DNA from: Solanum dulcamara | Taxonomy: Eukaryota > Streptophyta > Magnoliopsida > Solanales > Solanaceae | Length of the DNA: 64,000 nt | Reading direction: 5' to 3' | Assembly: GCF_947179165.1 (NCBI RefSeq) | Contig: NC_077241.1 | Location: 77,525,648 to 77,589,647, forward strand | Shown here: positions 12,309 to 23,495 of the stretch, one piece after another | Layout: each line of letters starts with the position of its first letter | Numbering within the stretch: the stretch's first letter is position 1 | Translations under genes and position numbers: made by a program | Notes under the pieces: model-generated | What the model saw: only the letters and a program-made list of their open reading frames with translations | Database searches by the model: none | What the model was told of the DNA's origin: nothing

Positions 12309-13120
12309 TGTTAGCAAACTGTATTGGAAAATATTAAACAGTAACAATAACTTCTGAAAGTAATAACAGTATATGAAAAATTATTGTAAGAATAAAATCG
12401 TGCCCACTGAATACACAGTTTGTCCTTAAGGAAATTATTCCCCTCAAAGTACCCGAGGTTTTGGAATCTTTCCTCCCAGGATAGAACGATTTACTCACCA
12501 AAGTAGAGGTACTGCAAATTTTGGTGATTGTGAACCACTCGAAGGCTGTATATCACACGATTTTAGGAAGTGCAAAAAGAAGAAGAAAATTTTATTTCAG
12601 AAATTTCGTATTGAACATTCTGAGGATTAAGAGATATATATAGACTGTTTGCACCTTTTAAGAAAAGGTACTTGTTGGAAAAAGATTTGTCTGTTGAAAA
12701 AATGTTTACAACTTTTCGGATAAAGTTGCAACCTTTCAAAAATTTGTTGAAAAAAACGGAGGGAAATATTTTTTTAAATTAATTCGAAAAAGAAACGGAT
12801 CGCGGGTCACAGGTCAGGATTTTTCACTTAATTAATTAAATAAATAAATAATATTAATTAATTAAAATTTAAAGAAAATTTGATCCAAAAAGATTATCAA
12901 AGCCGAAGCCGAGCGAGCGACGACGACGGTGCGAGGGGAGACCCTCTTCTTGACCCATTAGCAACATGAAGGAGTGCTTCTACTTTTAAGTAAAAGACTT
13001 TTTATTTTCACCACCTATGTGAGACCAAAGCTTATTTCATAAAGCAAGAGAAAACAGATTATTTTTTCCTCCACTTCTTTTCCCTCAATTTCCCATTCAA
13101 ACTATCTATTAAACCCAACA
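12309..13120 (-). repeat. 5' LTR of the copia element (812 bp)
   Basis: Same termini as the partner LTR. It lacks roughly 50 bases of the (AAATCC)(GAAGCC) stretch found in the partner. A sample of about 160 aligned bases near the start shows around ten substitutions. The sequence just inside it does not show the usual plant copia primer-binding site complementary to initiator tRNA-Met (TGGTATCAGAG). Confidence 0.92.
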
Positions 13121-13151
13121 AGTAATTCTTGGCTGCTAACTTAGTAGCTAG

Positions 13152-15850
13152 CAACAACAACAACAACAACAACAACCCAGTGCAATCCCACATCGTAGGG
13201 TCTGAGGAGGGTAAAGTGTACGCAGACCTGACTCTTACCAATGTAGGACGGCTGTTTCCGAAAGACCCTCGGCTCATTAGAAGCATAAAAAAGGTCAGAC
13301 AAGAGTATTAAAAGTAGATAAATAGATAACGAAATAATCAAAGCACAAAAAGCAGTAGGTATTATTAGATAGTAACATAAATACCATAAACCAAAGTACA
13401 AGGAATCATAGTGCATTAATACGCCTACGGCTAAGGGGGAGAAATGCCACTATGTGCTAGCCTTCTACCCTAATGTGTGTCCTCCACACCCTCGTATCTA
13501 AGGTCATGTCCTCGGTAAGTCGTAAATGCGTCATGTCCTGTCTGATCACCTCTCCCCAGTATTTCTTCGGCCTACCCCTACCTCTTCTGAAACCATCCAT
13601 GGCCAACCTCTCACATCTCCGCACTGGTGCATCTAGGACTCTCCTCTTCACATGCCCAAACCATCTAAGTCGCATCTCCCGCATCTTGTCTTCCACCGAG
13701 GCCACTCCTACCTTGTCTCGAATAGCCTCATTTCTAATCTTGTCGCTCCTAGTATGCCCACACATCCATCTCAACATTCTCATCTCGGCAACTTTCATCT
13801 TTTGCACGTGGGAGACCTTAACTGGCCAACACTCCGCCCCGTATAACATAGCTGGTCTAACCACCACTTTGTAGAACTTGCCCTTAAGTAGTGGTGGCAC
13901 CTTCTTGTCACACAACACACCGGAGGCGAGCCTCCATTTCCTCCATCCTGCCCCAATACGATGTGTGACATCCTTGTCGATCTCCCCGTTGCCTTGCATT
14001 ATAGAACCAAGGTACTTAAAACTACTTTTCCCTTGGATGGCTTGGTCCCCGAGCCTAACTTCCGCGCCAACCTCCTGAGGTGTCTCACTGAACTGGCACT
14101 CTAGGTACTCTGTCTTGGTCCTACTCAGCTTAAAACCTTTAGACTCCAAGGTGCTTCTCCAATCTTCCAACTTAGCGTTAACTCCGCTACGAGTCTTATC
14201 GATGAGGACTATGTCGTCCGCAAAAAGCATACACCATGGCACCTCACCTTGAATTTGTCGTGTCAATACATCCATCACCAAGGCAAATAGAAACGGACTC
14301 AAGGCTGATCCTTGATGCAACCCCATCACCACCGGGAAGTGTTCTGAGTCCCCTCCTACTGTCCTTACCCTGGTTTTGGCACCCTCGTACATGTCCTTGA
14401 TCAACCTTATGTACGCTACCGGTACACCTTTAGCCTCCAAACATCTCCATAGTATCTCTCGAGGGACTTTATCATAAGCCTTTTCTAAGTCGATGAATAC
14501 CATATGCAAGTCTCTCTTTCTCTCCCTATATTGCTCCATTAGTCTCCTCATAAGATGGATGGCTTCCGTAGTTGAGCGTCCCGGTATAAATCCGAACTGG
14601 TTCTCTGAAATAGACACGCCTCTCCTCACCCTCATCTCCACCACTCTTTCCCACACTTTCATAGTATGGCTTAGAAGCTTGATACCTCTGTAGTTGTCGC
14701 AACTCTGGCTATCCCCCTTGTTTTTGTATAGAGGGATCATGATGCTCGACCTCCATTCTACGGGCATCATTGTAGTCGTAAAGATGACATTAAATAACCT
14801 AGTCAGCCATTCCAAACCTACCGAGCCCGCACTCTTCCAAAATTCTCCAAGAATCTCATCAGGTCCAGTCGCTCTTCCCCAGCGCATCCTACGAACAACA
14901 CTTTTAACCTCATCGACCGTAATACTGCTACAACCCCCAATATCGTGACTCCTTCCTGTATGTTCCAAATCTCCCAACACAATTTCTGTGTCCCCACTGT
15001 CATTCAAAAGTTTATGGAAGTAAGACTGCCATCTTTGTTTGATAAGGGTCTCCTCTGTCAGTACTTTTTCGTGCTTGTCTTTAATGCACTTCACTTGATC
15101 CACATCGCGTGCCCTTCTCTCCCGGGCCCTGGCTAGCCTGAATAGCTTCCTGTCCCCGCCTTTCTCTTCTAGTTCAGCATAAAGGCGTTCAAAAGCTGCC
15201 ATTTTTGTCGTTGCAACCGCCGACTTTGCCTCCTTCCTCGCTATCTTATACAGTTCCCCATTCGTCCACTTCTCCACCTCATCCTTGCTCTCCATCAACT
15301 TAGCATACGCCAGCTTCTTTGCTTCCACTTTCCCTTGCACTTCTTCATTCCACCACCAGTCCCCTCGATGCCGTCTACGACTGCCTGTTGAGACTCCTAA
15401 CACTTCCCTTGCTACAGCCCTAATACAACTAGCTGTCATATCCCACATACCGTTCGCATCCCCACTACTATCCCAGGCTCCCATATGATCCTAGGTCGTT
15501 CTTCCCCGACCCTCCTCATCCTCGTCGTCTTAATCCCTAAATCCATCACTAAGAGCTTATGTCGGGTTGTAAGGTTATCGATCGGGATGACCTTACAGTC
15601 TTTGCACAAACCTTTATCATCCTTCCTAAGGAGTAAAAAATCTATCTGAGTTTTAGCCACTGAGCTACAGAAGGTTACCAAGTGGTCCTCCTTCTTTGGG
15701 AAACTCGAGTTGGCTATCACTAACCCGAAAGCTCTTGCGAAATCCAGAAGTGAGATTCCTCCTCCATTTCTGTCCCCGAAGCCAAAGCCCCCATGTACAT
15801 CATCATACCCTCCTGAAATAGACCCGATGTGCCCATTGAAATCCACTGGG
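13152..15850 (-). mobile_element. RTE-clade LINE, 5' truncated, with (TTG)n tail
   Basis: Non-LTR retrotransposon on the - strand. Its 3' end is a GTT/TTG microsatellite (+ strand CAACAACAAC from 13152), preceded by a 3' UTR (13180-13456), a long reverse-transcriptase frame and the C-terminal half of an endonuclease. It stops abruptly near 15850 inside the endonuclease, as expected from incomplete target-primed reverse transcription. No clear target duplication was found. It starts about 30 bases behind the copia element's right target duplication, so only a short piece of the old HMA5 3' UTR lies between them. Confidence 0.93.
13457..15846 (-). pseudogene. LINE endonuclease-reverse transcriptase (truncated, one frameshift)
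   Basis: The endonuclease part (15846-15436) shows DFNGHIG, AKTQIDFLLLR and RHKLLVMDL, the later motifs of an APE-type endonuclease; the N-terminal half is missing. The reverse transcriptase part (15484-13457, 675 codons without a stop) shows [45 protein letters not shown] and catalytic FADD, the signature set of RTE-type plant LINEs. The two parts are in different frames and overlap near 15440-15484, so one indel separates them. Intact RT but truncated EN means it cannot move by itself. Confidence 0.92.
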
Positions 15851-16412
15851 AGAAAAGATACAACCAGTGGATTATTTGTTGTTAAATCATTCTCTTAATG
15901 TACTATGTTCAACAAGAAAAAAAAAACATGGAGACACTAAGCAATTTTGATACAGTGAAGAAATAACATAAATGAATCTCAAACCATAAATTGTTTTATG
16001 ATACGCGTTGGTATGAATTTATAAATTATGGATTTTTAAAATTGTTATTGATTTTAAATGATGTTGTTTTTAAAGATTAGATATATTACAAAGAGTTCAT
16101 ATCTTGAATTTGAGGAATTTTTGTGCAGATTTGGAGTACATTTAGTGGAATTTTCAAATAAAAATTTAAGGGTGAAGAAGTCCGAATTTTATCACCGTAT
16201 TTCAGTGTATCATACTTTTTATCTCATAAAGTACAAGTGTGATCACTGAAATACAGCGACATACAAGTGTATCTGGCATGTATCTTCACTTTATTTCGTT
16301 GTAGGAGAGAGAATATAATATGTTGAGTGAGCCCATACAACTTATCGTGACTGTATGCATTGATACAACAAATTTAAGTAAACGCATACAACCTATCACG
16401 ATTGTATCCATC
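15851..16412. other. Non-coding spacer
   Basis: AT-rich, with no gene visible. It includes GTATCCATC / GTATGCATTGATACA-like short repeats around 16340-16410 that recur after the MITE (16803-16900), so the MITE sits inside a small locally repetitive patch. Confidence 0.5.
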
Positions 16413-16802
16413 TACGAGTGACAATTGGGCAGGTTGGGTCAAGTTTGGGTGGGTCATAATGGGTTAAGACAGCAATTGGGTCAAGACCCAGCCCAATCCA
16501 ACCCAAATTAGTTTAGGTCAAAATGAGTTAGATAATGAGTTATATAACGGGTTAAGATCCAACCCAACCCCATTTTTACTAAGCTTAATTGTTTTATTTG
16601 TTCTTTCAAACTATTTTAGTACCTAATAAAATTATTTTTTTTCTTTATTATGACTATATATAACATATCAAATTGGAAAAAAAAAAGTTTTTTTAAAATA
16701 TTTTAACAAGATTTCTCATGAGCCAATTTGGGTTACATATCAACCCAATTTTTAATGGGTTTGATTGGGTTGGGCGTGTTGGGTTTTATTTTGCCACCCC
16801 TG
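16413..16802. mobile_element. hAT-type MITE, 390 bp, with 8-bp target duplication
   Basis: The element is flanked on both sides by the direct repeat TATCCATC (16405-16412 and 16803-16810), the 8-bp duplication expected of hAT transposons. The terminal repeats are imperfect: left TACGAGTGACAA against right-end reverse complement CAGGGGTGGCAA. The inner parts are rich in GGGTTGGG / CCCAACCC runs that pair with each other. There is no transposase. Confidence 0.88.
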
Positions 16803-16810
16803 TATCCATC

Positions 16811-17635
16811 AAGACTGTATGCGTTGATACATCCATTAGAACGACCGAAAACAAGTGATAAAAGTTGGTAACAATTGCAATTGTATTCATAGATACATTC
16901 CTACTGAGTGATGCTTTTAGTGAACATATACAACTACTAAACCAAAACAGTAGCTACAACTGATAAGCAAACTATAAAATTCTTCTATTGAAACTTTGAT
17001 AGACATCTACTTCATGTAAGAGATGATTTAACACTGGCAATTTTTCCAGAATTCCTCTACCAAACTAAAGTCTTAAGCCTTAGACCACAAGAATCAGAAG
17101 AGGGCACAATATCAGAAAAATACAAAACCTGAAGTAGACAGTAAGGAAAATGCATCAGTGAGGCGCTATTAGTTCACCTTGCAAGTTGCAAGGGACATTC
17201 TTAGCTTGCAAGTGACAGATTCATTGCCAAGATTAAGAGAATTGGTGTTCCTTAAGTAATGCGTTAGAAAGTATCTGAAGTTATAGAAAATATGAAAATG
17301 CACCAGAGAGGCACTAGAAATAGCTCACCTTGCAAGTGACATGCTTATATAATATTCAGAATCCATATATTTGATACAGTGAAGAAATAATAGATGTATA
17401 CCAAAGAGTAAGGGACTCTCAGTTTGTCTGATTACATATGTTGTGAACTAGGATTATCAATTGATAGACACTTATTTTGTAAGCACATATGCATAGAGAA
17501 AGTGAATAAGGAAAGCTTGGATCAGAATTCTCCTTCCTGTATCAGCTTTCACATAGACACTGTTTATCCCATATTGTGTCATGGTGCACGGTGATACTAT
17601 GAGCACAGTGCAGCACCTGAATCCTAGTTGCTTTC
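16811..17635. other. 3' flank of GSTT copy 1
   Basis: No coding exon was found. Parts (around 17090-17200) match the flank at 28845-28950 behind the third GSTT copy, showing that the tandem duplication included several hundred bases of downstream sequence. Confidence 0.6.
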
Positions 17636-20600
17636 TCACATCTTCGAATGCAAGTCAGGTTTTTTGCTCGATTGAGGAATGCTGCTTCCTACAGCATATC
17701 TTTGCTTATGAAACTTCTCTTTAGCTTTGAAGAGGATCACATGTACCTCTTGGAAATGAGGTTCCATGGCATTCTTTGTGTCATCAATCCACTTCAAAAC
17801 TCTCTTGAATGGGCCTATTATCCGCTCACGATCCTTCTCATCCAAAACCTAAATTCATCAGAAAAGAAGTTTCTGCAAGAACTCAGAAACAAGTACTATA
17901 TCTCTCCAAGTCAAATCGAGTGCAAAAATTTGTATCCTAAGAACCATAAGCGAGAGAAGATCATCATTTCATCATCAGCTATCCTGGTAAAGACCATACC
18001 GAAGCATCTATACAGCACTTCATTATCGAAGGATATAACCTTTCCAAACAAACATGACTGACTGACTGAAACTACTCATAGAGGAAGCCAAGAAAACAAA
18101 TAGATAACCAAGGCAAGGATGAGGGCGAAGGGAACAATTGGTGGTCACGACCAGTTTTATGAACCTTTGACCTGACCTAGAGAAGAGAATAAAATATATT
18201 TTTATCTCTTAGTCTTTTAGAATAGGGACTTAAAAGGGCATCCCTCATACCACCATGTGCATTAATATTTAATTTAAATGGAAGTTCATATAGGATGATG
18301 GAGGGGAAAACAACACAGTTTTGAATGTCAATGACTGCACTTTGTGCAAAAACAATTAAGTCAAGGTTTCGCATGTATGCATCATTTCCCTCCAGGGGCA
18401 AGTGACATGCATTTAGACAAGCTTGTTTTGAGATGATAGTTTATTGAAATTATCAACTTATAGAGCGCTCAAATAATGTCAAAGCAACAAGACTCCTTTT
18501 TATAATTTATGTTCTGGATCAAAAGATGTAAAACAACAGCAGGAAAAGGGAAATTCTCTTTACCTCAAGTTCCATAATCTCACATACTAAGCTAAGATCT
18601 GCAATTGAAGGTTGGCCACTCCCAAGCAAAAATCGTCCTTTTCTCTGGAGCCAAACAGACTCGATCTTTGCAAGAGATGCCACAAGGACTTTCTCAGCTT
18701 CTGCTGCTGCTTTTGGATCCAAAGTCAACCCAAAAGAAGGAGCGAGAACAGTATTAAAGATATATCCAGCTGAAAACATAAGCACTGCTTCAGAAAACTG
18801 TTGGAAACAGGTAAAAGAGTGGCATATCAAGTTGTCAACAAATAATAAGCAGAGAACGCTGGGGAAAAGACTACTTATCATAGCACCCAAGCATGTGAAC
18901 TAGTGGTCAATGAAGTGGGTTGAGCACCATAGGGTGTCAGGTTCAAATCTCGGTAGAGACAAATACCAGGTGATTTTTTTCCATCTGTTCTAGCCTCGAG
19001 GGACAGAGTTACCTAGTACCTTACCTGGTACCTGTTGCCAGTAGGAGGTGACAGGTATCCCGTGGAATTAGTCGAGGTATGCCCAAGCTGACCCGGACAC
19101 CACGGTTATCAAAAAAAAAGCTACTTATCATAGTGGTTTTAGTCACCATCATTGTTGAATAAAAAAAGGGCCATCATTAAGTGGCTAGACTCACATGGTC
19201 AGTTGTTTCAATTATAGGAATCAACTACTAAAGATGACATAGAAGCATGCAGGCTTGCAGCAACTATCTCGCATTAGGTTGGTAGCAAGAATCTTAGCAG
19301 TTGCTCTTTTCTAAAACGTATCATACAAACAAATTTCCTTGATTAATCTCATTCTGGCATAAAATTTTATTCCGACATTGCCTTAAGCTTAAGCATCTTT
19401 TTTCCCAAGCTCTCGCAAATCCCAGCATTCACACTAAATTACTCAAGTAAGGTCAAGGTAAAGTAGTCAAAATTCAACTGGAAACTGAAATAATCTCAAT
19501 ATCTTATATAAGCACCTGCACCGCGACGCAAGTTAGAGTGATGCCAATCCAACACAGAGTCTACCTTTGCTCTTTTGTATAAGTCAGCCGGGTACCTTCA
19601 ATAGGACAGTGTAAGGAATAAGAGTTAAAAGCAGAAAGCAAACAGTAACCAGAATAAGCATTTATACAACCTAAGAGAGTGTACATTAGTCTGTCACTAA
19701 AAATGAAGAGCTACAGTGTTCATAGGCACCATAGATATACCTTTTTTTTTTCTTTTTCAGATAGGTTGGTGCAGTACAGAGACTCCAATTAACGATTTCT
19801 GTTAGTTAACTTTCATCTCTTCTCAAATTTTGATAGGGTTTGTTTATTATTCGGTAATGATACTTCATTTGTTGAGTTGGTATTTTCCAATTTGCTACTT
19901 TCTTCGTCCCAATCACTATTTAATTAGGCACAAAGTTTAAGAAAGAAATGATAACTTTTGAAATTTGTGGTCTAAAACAAATCTTGGACATTTGTTTGGC
20001 TATAAATTATTCATTAAGAATAAAAACATAATTTTAAAATTAATTAGTTTCCAATTATAGAAAGGTGATATTCTTTTTGGGACAGACTAAAAAGGAAAGG
20101 ATGCCACATAAATTGGGATAGATGGAGTAACATGTTACTTGTTCTTCTTTTCTGTTGGAGTGCTCTTTGGTCTGTTGAGGTCAAAACTTGCACGCATCCG
20201 GTGTTTACACCAAACCAATGCACTTTTCCATGGTTAAGTAATAAATGAGATGAAAATGCACATTAATTAACCATAGTTAGGTGATAAAAGAGTATGCAGA
20301 ATACATGTGTCATGTTATTACTGGTTTGATACAAATGACGGGTTTCTCAGCAAAACCAGACGGCGTTTCTTAGCAAAACTCTACTTTTTAACTCCCAATC
20401 AGAAACCCAACAAGCAATTAGCAATCAAATAACAGGTACACGTGGGATTAAATTCACACAGTTGCCAGCTGCAGAATAGTTCCATTCGTAGTGCTGATTG
20501 CCATGTTCAGAGGCAGATGCAATATGGATTCTGCTAAAACCAACATTTTGACATGGAACTTAGATATTTAGGTGATGGCTCCAGCATAAAAGTTGAACCC

Positions 20601-22404
20601 ATCAAGTTTAAATTCTTGATCTGCCTGGGGTTGTATTCCATGTCAAGTTCAAGAGCTTCAAAGAGTACTCATTTCCATGATAAAAAGCATTTGACTGAGG
20701 TATATACTGAAAATAAGTTGATGCACTTACCAATGATCTGCAATTCCGGGAAATGCACAAGCCAGATATCTAAGAATTGCATGACTGCAAGGACATATAA
20801 TCAGTTAGCTAACTTTTAAATGTCATCCAAGTTATAAAATACTTTAAGTGAAACTCAGGAAAAGATCAAAATGTCTTGTCTCCACAGACATTTTCCACTT
20901 TAGTTACTTGTGCCCGCATGGTGCACACTACATACAAACTTAACAAAAACGTTCTAAACTTAAGAGAATGAGCATTTTCCAATTTTGCTTCTTGTAGCGT
21001 AGATGCACAGGTGATTAGGTGAACTCTTCAAACAAGTTCTACAAGAATGAAAGACTAAATAATAAGCTTCAGGATGTATGCAACATCTACAGCGAACAAC
21101 AGGCATTGACAAAGTTGTCATACTGGAAAATGCTAAATTTTCAGTTCAAGCTGAACATTACCTTTCGGAAAGCTTAAATCTTCCATCCATTATAGCTGGC
21201 ACTTGCTTCATGGGGTTAACTTCTGAACATGAAGTCCGAGAAAACTTTTGAAATTATCTTGAAACTAAGAAGCAAATAATATATCAAAACCATTTTTCTA
21301 GTGAAAAGTGAAGTTATAACCTTTAAATTCAGGAGATAACTGCTGGCGCTTGGAGAGATTTATTCGTACCTCCTCAAAGTCTATTCCATTTAACCTTTCG
21401 GAAAATAAATCATTAAAAACTCCATTTTGAGCTTCAAAACTAGAAACAGAATATCCAGAAAAAACAACAATAGATAATAAAGAAAAGAAATGTATCTATC
21501 TGTAATGCTGAGTCAGCACTACAAGTTAGCTTAGTGGTTAGCTTAGCAGTTGTTTAAGCTGTTGATTAGCTGTAAATATACACAATCAATAAAGAATGAA
21601 ATCAGTTTTTCATTCCCCAACTATGAGACTTCCTCTTTGCTTGTGTTCTGTGTTTCATCTTCTCTGAATATTTACTGTTAACGGGGGTCGATCAGCCTAG
21701 TTTTGACACTTGTTGATAAAATTAATCATTAACAAATCCCCTCTTGACCTATATATGAAAAACTAATATACAAAACATATGAAATTATCGAGAGTAATCA
21801 CCTCCTAACCAAGACTCTTCAACGATTACACTAGGGATGCTATTGTGTTCATAAGCTCAGAAGCTACAAACACAATTATGAGAATTCACAGAAAACAAGA
21901 AAAACTTATCACAAGTTAAATTTTTGGAAGATCAGTCACTAAAAATTACACTTTGTGCTTTGATCAGAAACACAATCAAGAGTATTCAAAACAAACCAAA
22001 AAACAATAAAAATAATAACTTTCTTCCCCATTTAACCTTTTGGAAAAAAATAATACTACTAGTACTAATTAAAAATCCATTTAGAGATTCAAAGCTACAA
22101 ATAGAATTAAAATAGCCCTTCAAAGTTCGAATTGTTGATTAATTATCAGATATGACTTAGAACCAATAGTTCATTATCTAATGGATCTTTCCGTTCTAAT
22201 ACTCTATCCGAGAGTTCTCAGTATTTATCAAATCTGTTCCTATCTAACGGAATTAATCAACTTTCTGGAAAATTAATCATTAAAACTTCCATTACGAGCT
22301 TTAAAAATCTAGAGGAAAGAAAAAAAGAAAATTCCTTACTTGGCGAAGATGATAACTGCACGAGAAGGTTGGGACATACGATCTACGTATAATTTCAGCG
22401 TCAT
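17636..22404 (-). CDS. GSTT: Theta-class glutathione S-transferase, copy 1 (intact)
   Basis: Conjugates or reduces electrophiles and organic hydroperoxides with glutathione. Seven exons on the - strand: 22404-22340, 21394-21321, 21222-21162, 20784-20731, 19595-19516, 18769-18564 and 17848-17636. Phases match throughout and the product is 250 aa, close to Arabidopsis GSTT1-3. Visible features: catalytic serine at residue 11 in DRMSQPSR, cis-proline loop QVPAIMDG, the glutathione-binding ESHAI junction, and an all-helical C-terminal domain with [15 protein letters not shown]. The C-terminus is SKM, a PTS1-type tripeptide fitting the known peroxisomal location of plant theta GSTs. The gene is the first of three tandem copies. 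Introns hold a SINE (intron 5) and a Stowaway MITE (intron 4), neither touching splice sites. No lesion was found. Confidence 0.93.
18884..19120 (+). mobile_element. tRNA-derived SINE with 13-bp target duplication
   Basis: A 237-bp insert bordered by the perfect direct repeat CTACTTATCATAG (18871-18883 and 19121-19133) and ending in an A-run. Near the head lie an A-box-like AGTGGTCAATGAAGTGGGTT and a B-box-like GGTTCAAATCTC, the internal RNA polymerase III promoter expected from a tRNA ancestor. It sits in intron 5 of GSTT copy 1 and is absent from the same intron of copy 2. Confidence 0.92.
19898..20127. mobile_element. Stowaway (Tc1/mariner) MITE, 230 bp
   Basis: Flanked by TA on both sides (19896-19897 and 20128-20129). 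Ends are inverted: left CTTTCTTCGTCCCAATCACT, right-end reverse complement CTCCATCTATCCCAATTTAT, both variants of the Stowaway consensus CTCCCTCCGTCCCAATTT. It lies in intron 4 of GSTT copy 1. Confidence 0.85.
21492..21712. mobile_element. Possible solo LTR or insertion in GSTT copy 1 intron 1
   Basis: The flanking intron sequence matches the corresponding introns of the other GSTT copies, but this block (starting near TGTAATGCTGAGTCAGCAC and running to TTTTGACACTTGTTGATA) does not. It has CAATAAAGAATGAAA resembling a polyadenylation region, and TTAGCTTAGTGGTTAGC repeats as in copia LTRs. Ends and target duplication are unresolved. Confidence 0.35.
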
Positions 22405-23257
22405 TTTTCTCTGACCGGAAATTAACTCCGACGAATTCACCGCCGGCGACGTGAGCTGAATATCGGATTTCAGATTTGAGAATTGAATTACCGCCACTGC
22501 TAAATTTGGTAACCTAAGGTTGGGTCCACCTAGACGGGTCAGATAAGGTTGACGCCCAATATTAACTCTAATAATAATAATAATTGACGCCCAATATTGA
22601 CTCTAATAATAATAATTGTCACTCTCGTATTTTAAAATCAAAACTGTTGTTCGGATCCGATTTGAAATCGATCTGATTTGAAGTTGAAATTTTATTTGAA
22701 TGTGTAATTTAAAAATTTTAAGTTGTAATTTTATTCATAAACGTAAAAAGCTCTACAATTTATGAAAATTATCCCAACTTCCTAGTTCAGAAGAAGGTAA
22801 TAGAATATGTTAAAGGTGTGGCATTAATAAAAAGTTTTGACAAGTTTAAGAAGTCATCTATATATTTAACCAAGATCAACTATATCTCATGGAAATGGAG
22901 TTGCATAGCAATTTGCTTGCTAGTTGATAATTTGATTGGCAGTATTTTCATAGCTAATGATCTTTTTGTTTCAATAGTTTTGATGTTCGAGACAGTTTGT
23001 GCACGCCTCAATTAATTTCATGAGATAGGTACATGTTATCTCCACCAACATACGTACCAAATAAATCTGTCCAGCATGACTTGAATCGAAGGGACCTGAG
23101 ACCTCATGGTTCCACTTTATAGATCAGTAAAATCATATAATTTAAACAGTGAAGAAATAACATATCTGTTGCCAATATTAAGCAACACTCAGCTTGCCTG
23201 ATTACATATTGTATGCACCAGGATTAGCATACTGTGCACTTATTTTATGAATACAAA
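22405..23257. other. GSTT copy 1 promoter / copy 2 downstream spacer
   Basis: Contains the 5' leader and promoter of GSTT copy 1 (reading leftwards from 22404). Around 22545-22620 a GACGCCCAATATT...(TAA)n unit is repeated twice. No gene was found. Confidence 0.5.
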
Positions 23258-23345
23258 TACAACAACAACAAACCCAGTGTGATGTCTGGGGAAAAAGAAG
23301 TTTGGGAAATACAAGAGTGCAAAAGCGATGATGAAAATACCGAGG
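23258..23345 (-). mobile_element. LINE/SINE 3'-tail fragment
   Basis: ACAACAACAACAAACCCAGTGTGATGTCTGGGG echoes the CAA-repeat plus CCCAGT...GGTCTGGGG tail of the RTE LINE at 13152, shown here in pieces only. It is a short degenerate fragment downstream of GSTT copy 2. Confidence 0.5.
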
Positions 23346-23495
23346 AAAAGGAAAGCATCTAAAGCAAAATAATAGCAGAAAAGCTCGGACCAGAATTCTC
23401 TTCCTGATCAGCTTTAAATAGATAGACAGTGTACAAGAAACAATCATCCGCAATGCTGTGAGCATAATGCAGCGTCTGGTTTCCTAACTGCTTTG

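Larger units (their letters stand above)
6666..13120 (-). mobile_element. Ty1/copia LTR retrotransposon, degenerate, 6.45 kb
   Basis: Two LTRs flank a broken gag-pol region read on the - strand. The element is bounded by the direct 5-bp target duplication AGTAA (6661-6665 and 13121-13125). The LTRs have the usual TG...CA ends. Domain order on the - strand is gag, protease (DSGAT near 11115), integrase, reverse transcriptase (YVDD) and RNase H, the copia order. Many stops and frameshifts make it non-autonomous. The LTRs differ at several percent of sites and by an indel, so the insertion is not recent. The element now separates HMA5 from its original 3' UTR. Confidence 0.95.

Noticed and set aside
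13129..13416. Frames with Asn or Val runs around the CAA repeat
   Set aside because: They are readings of the LINE microsatellite tail and 3' UTR.
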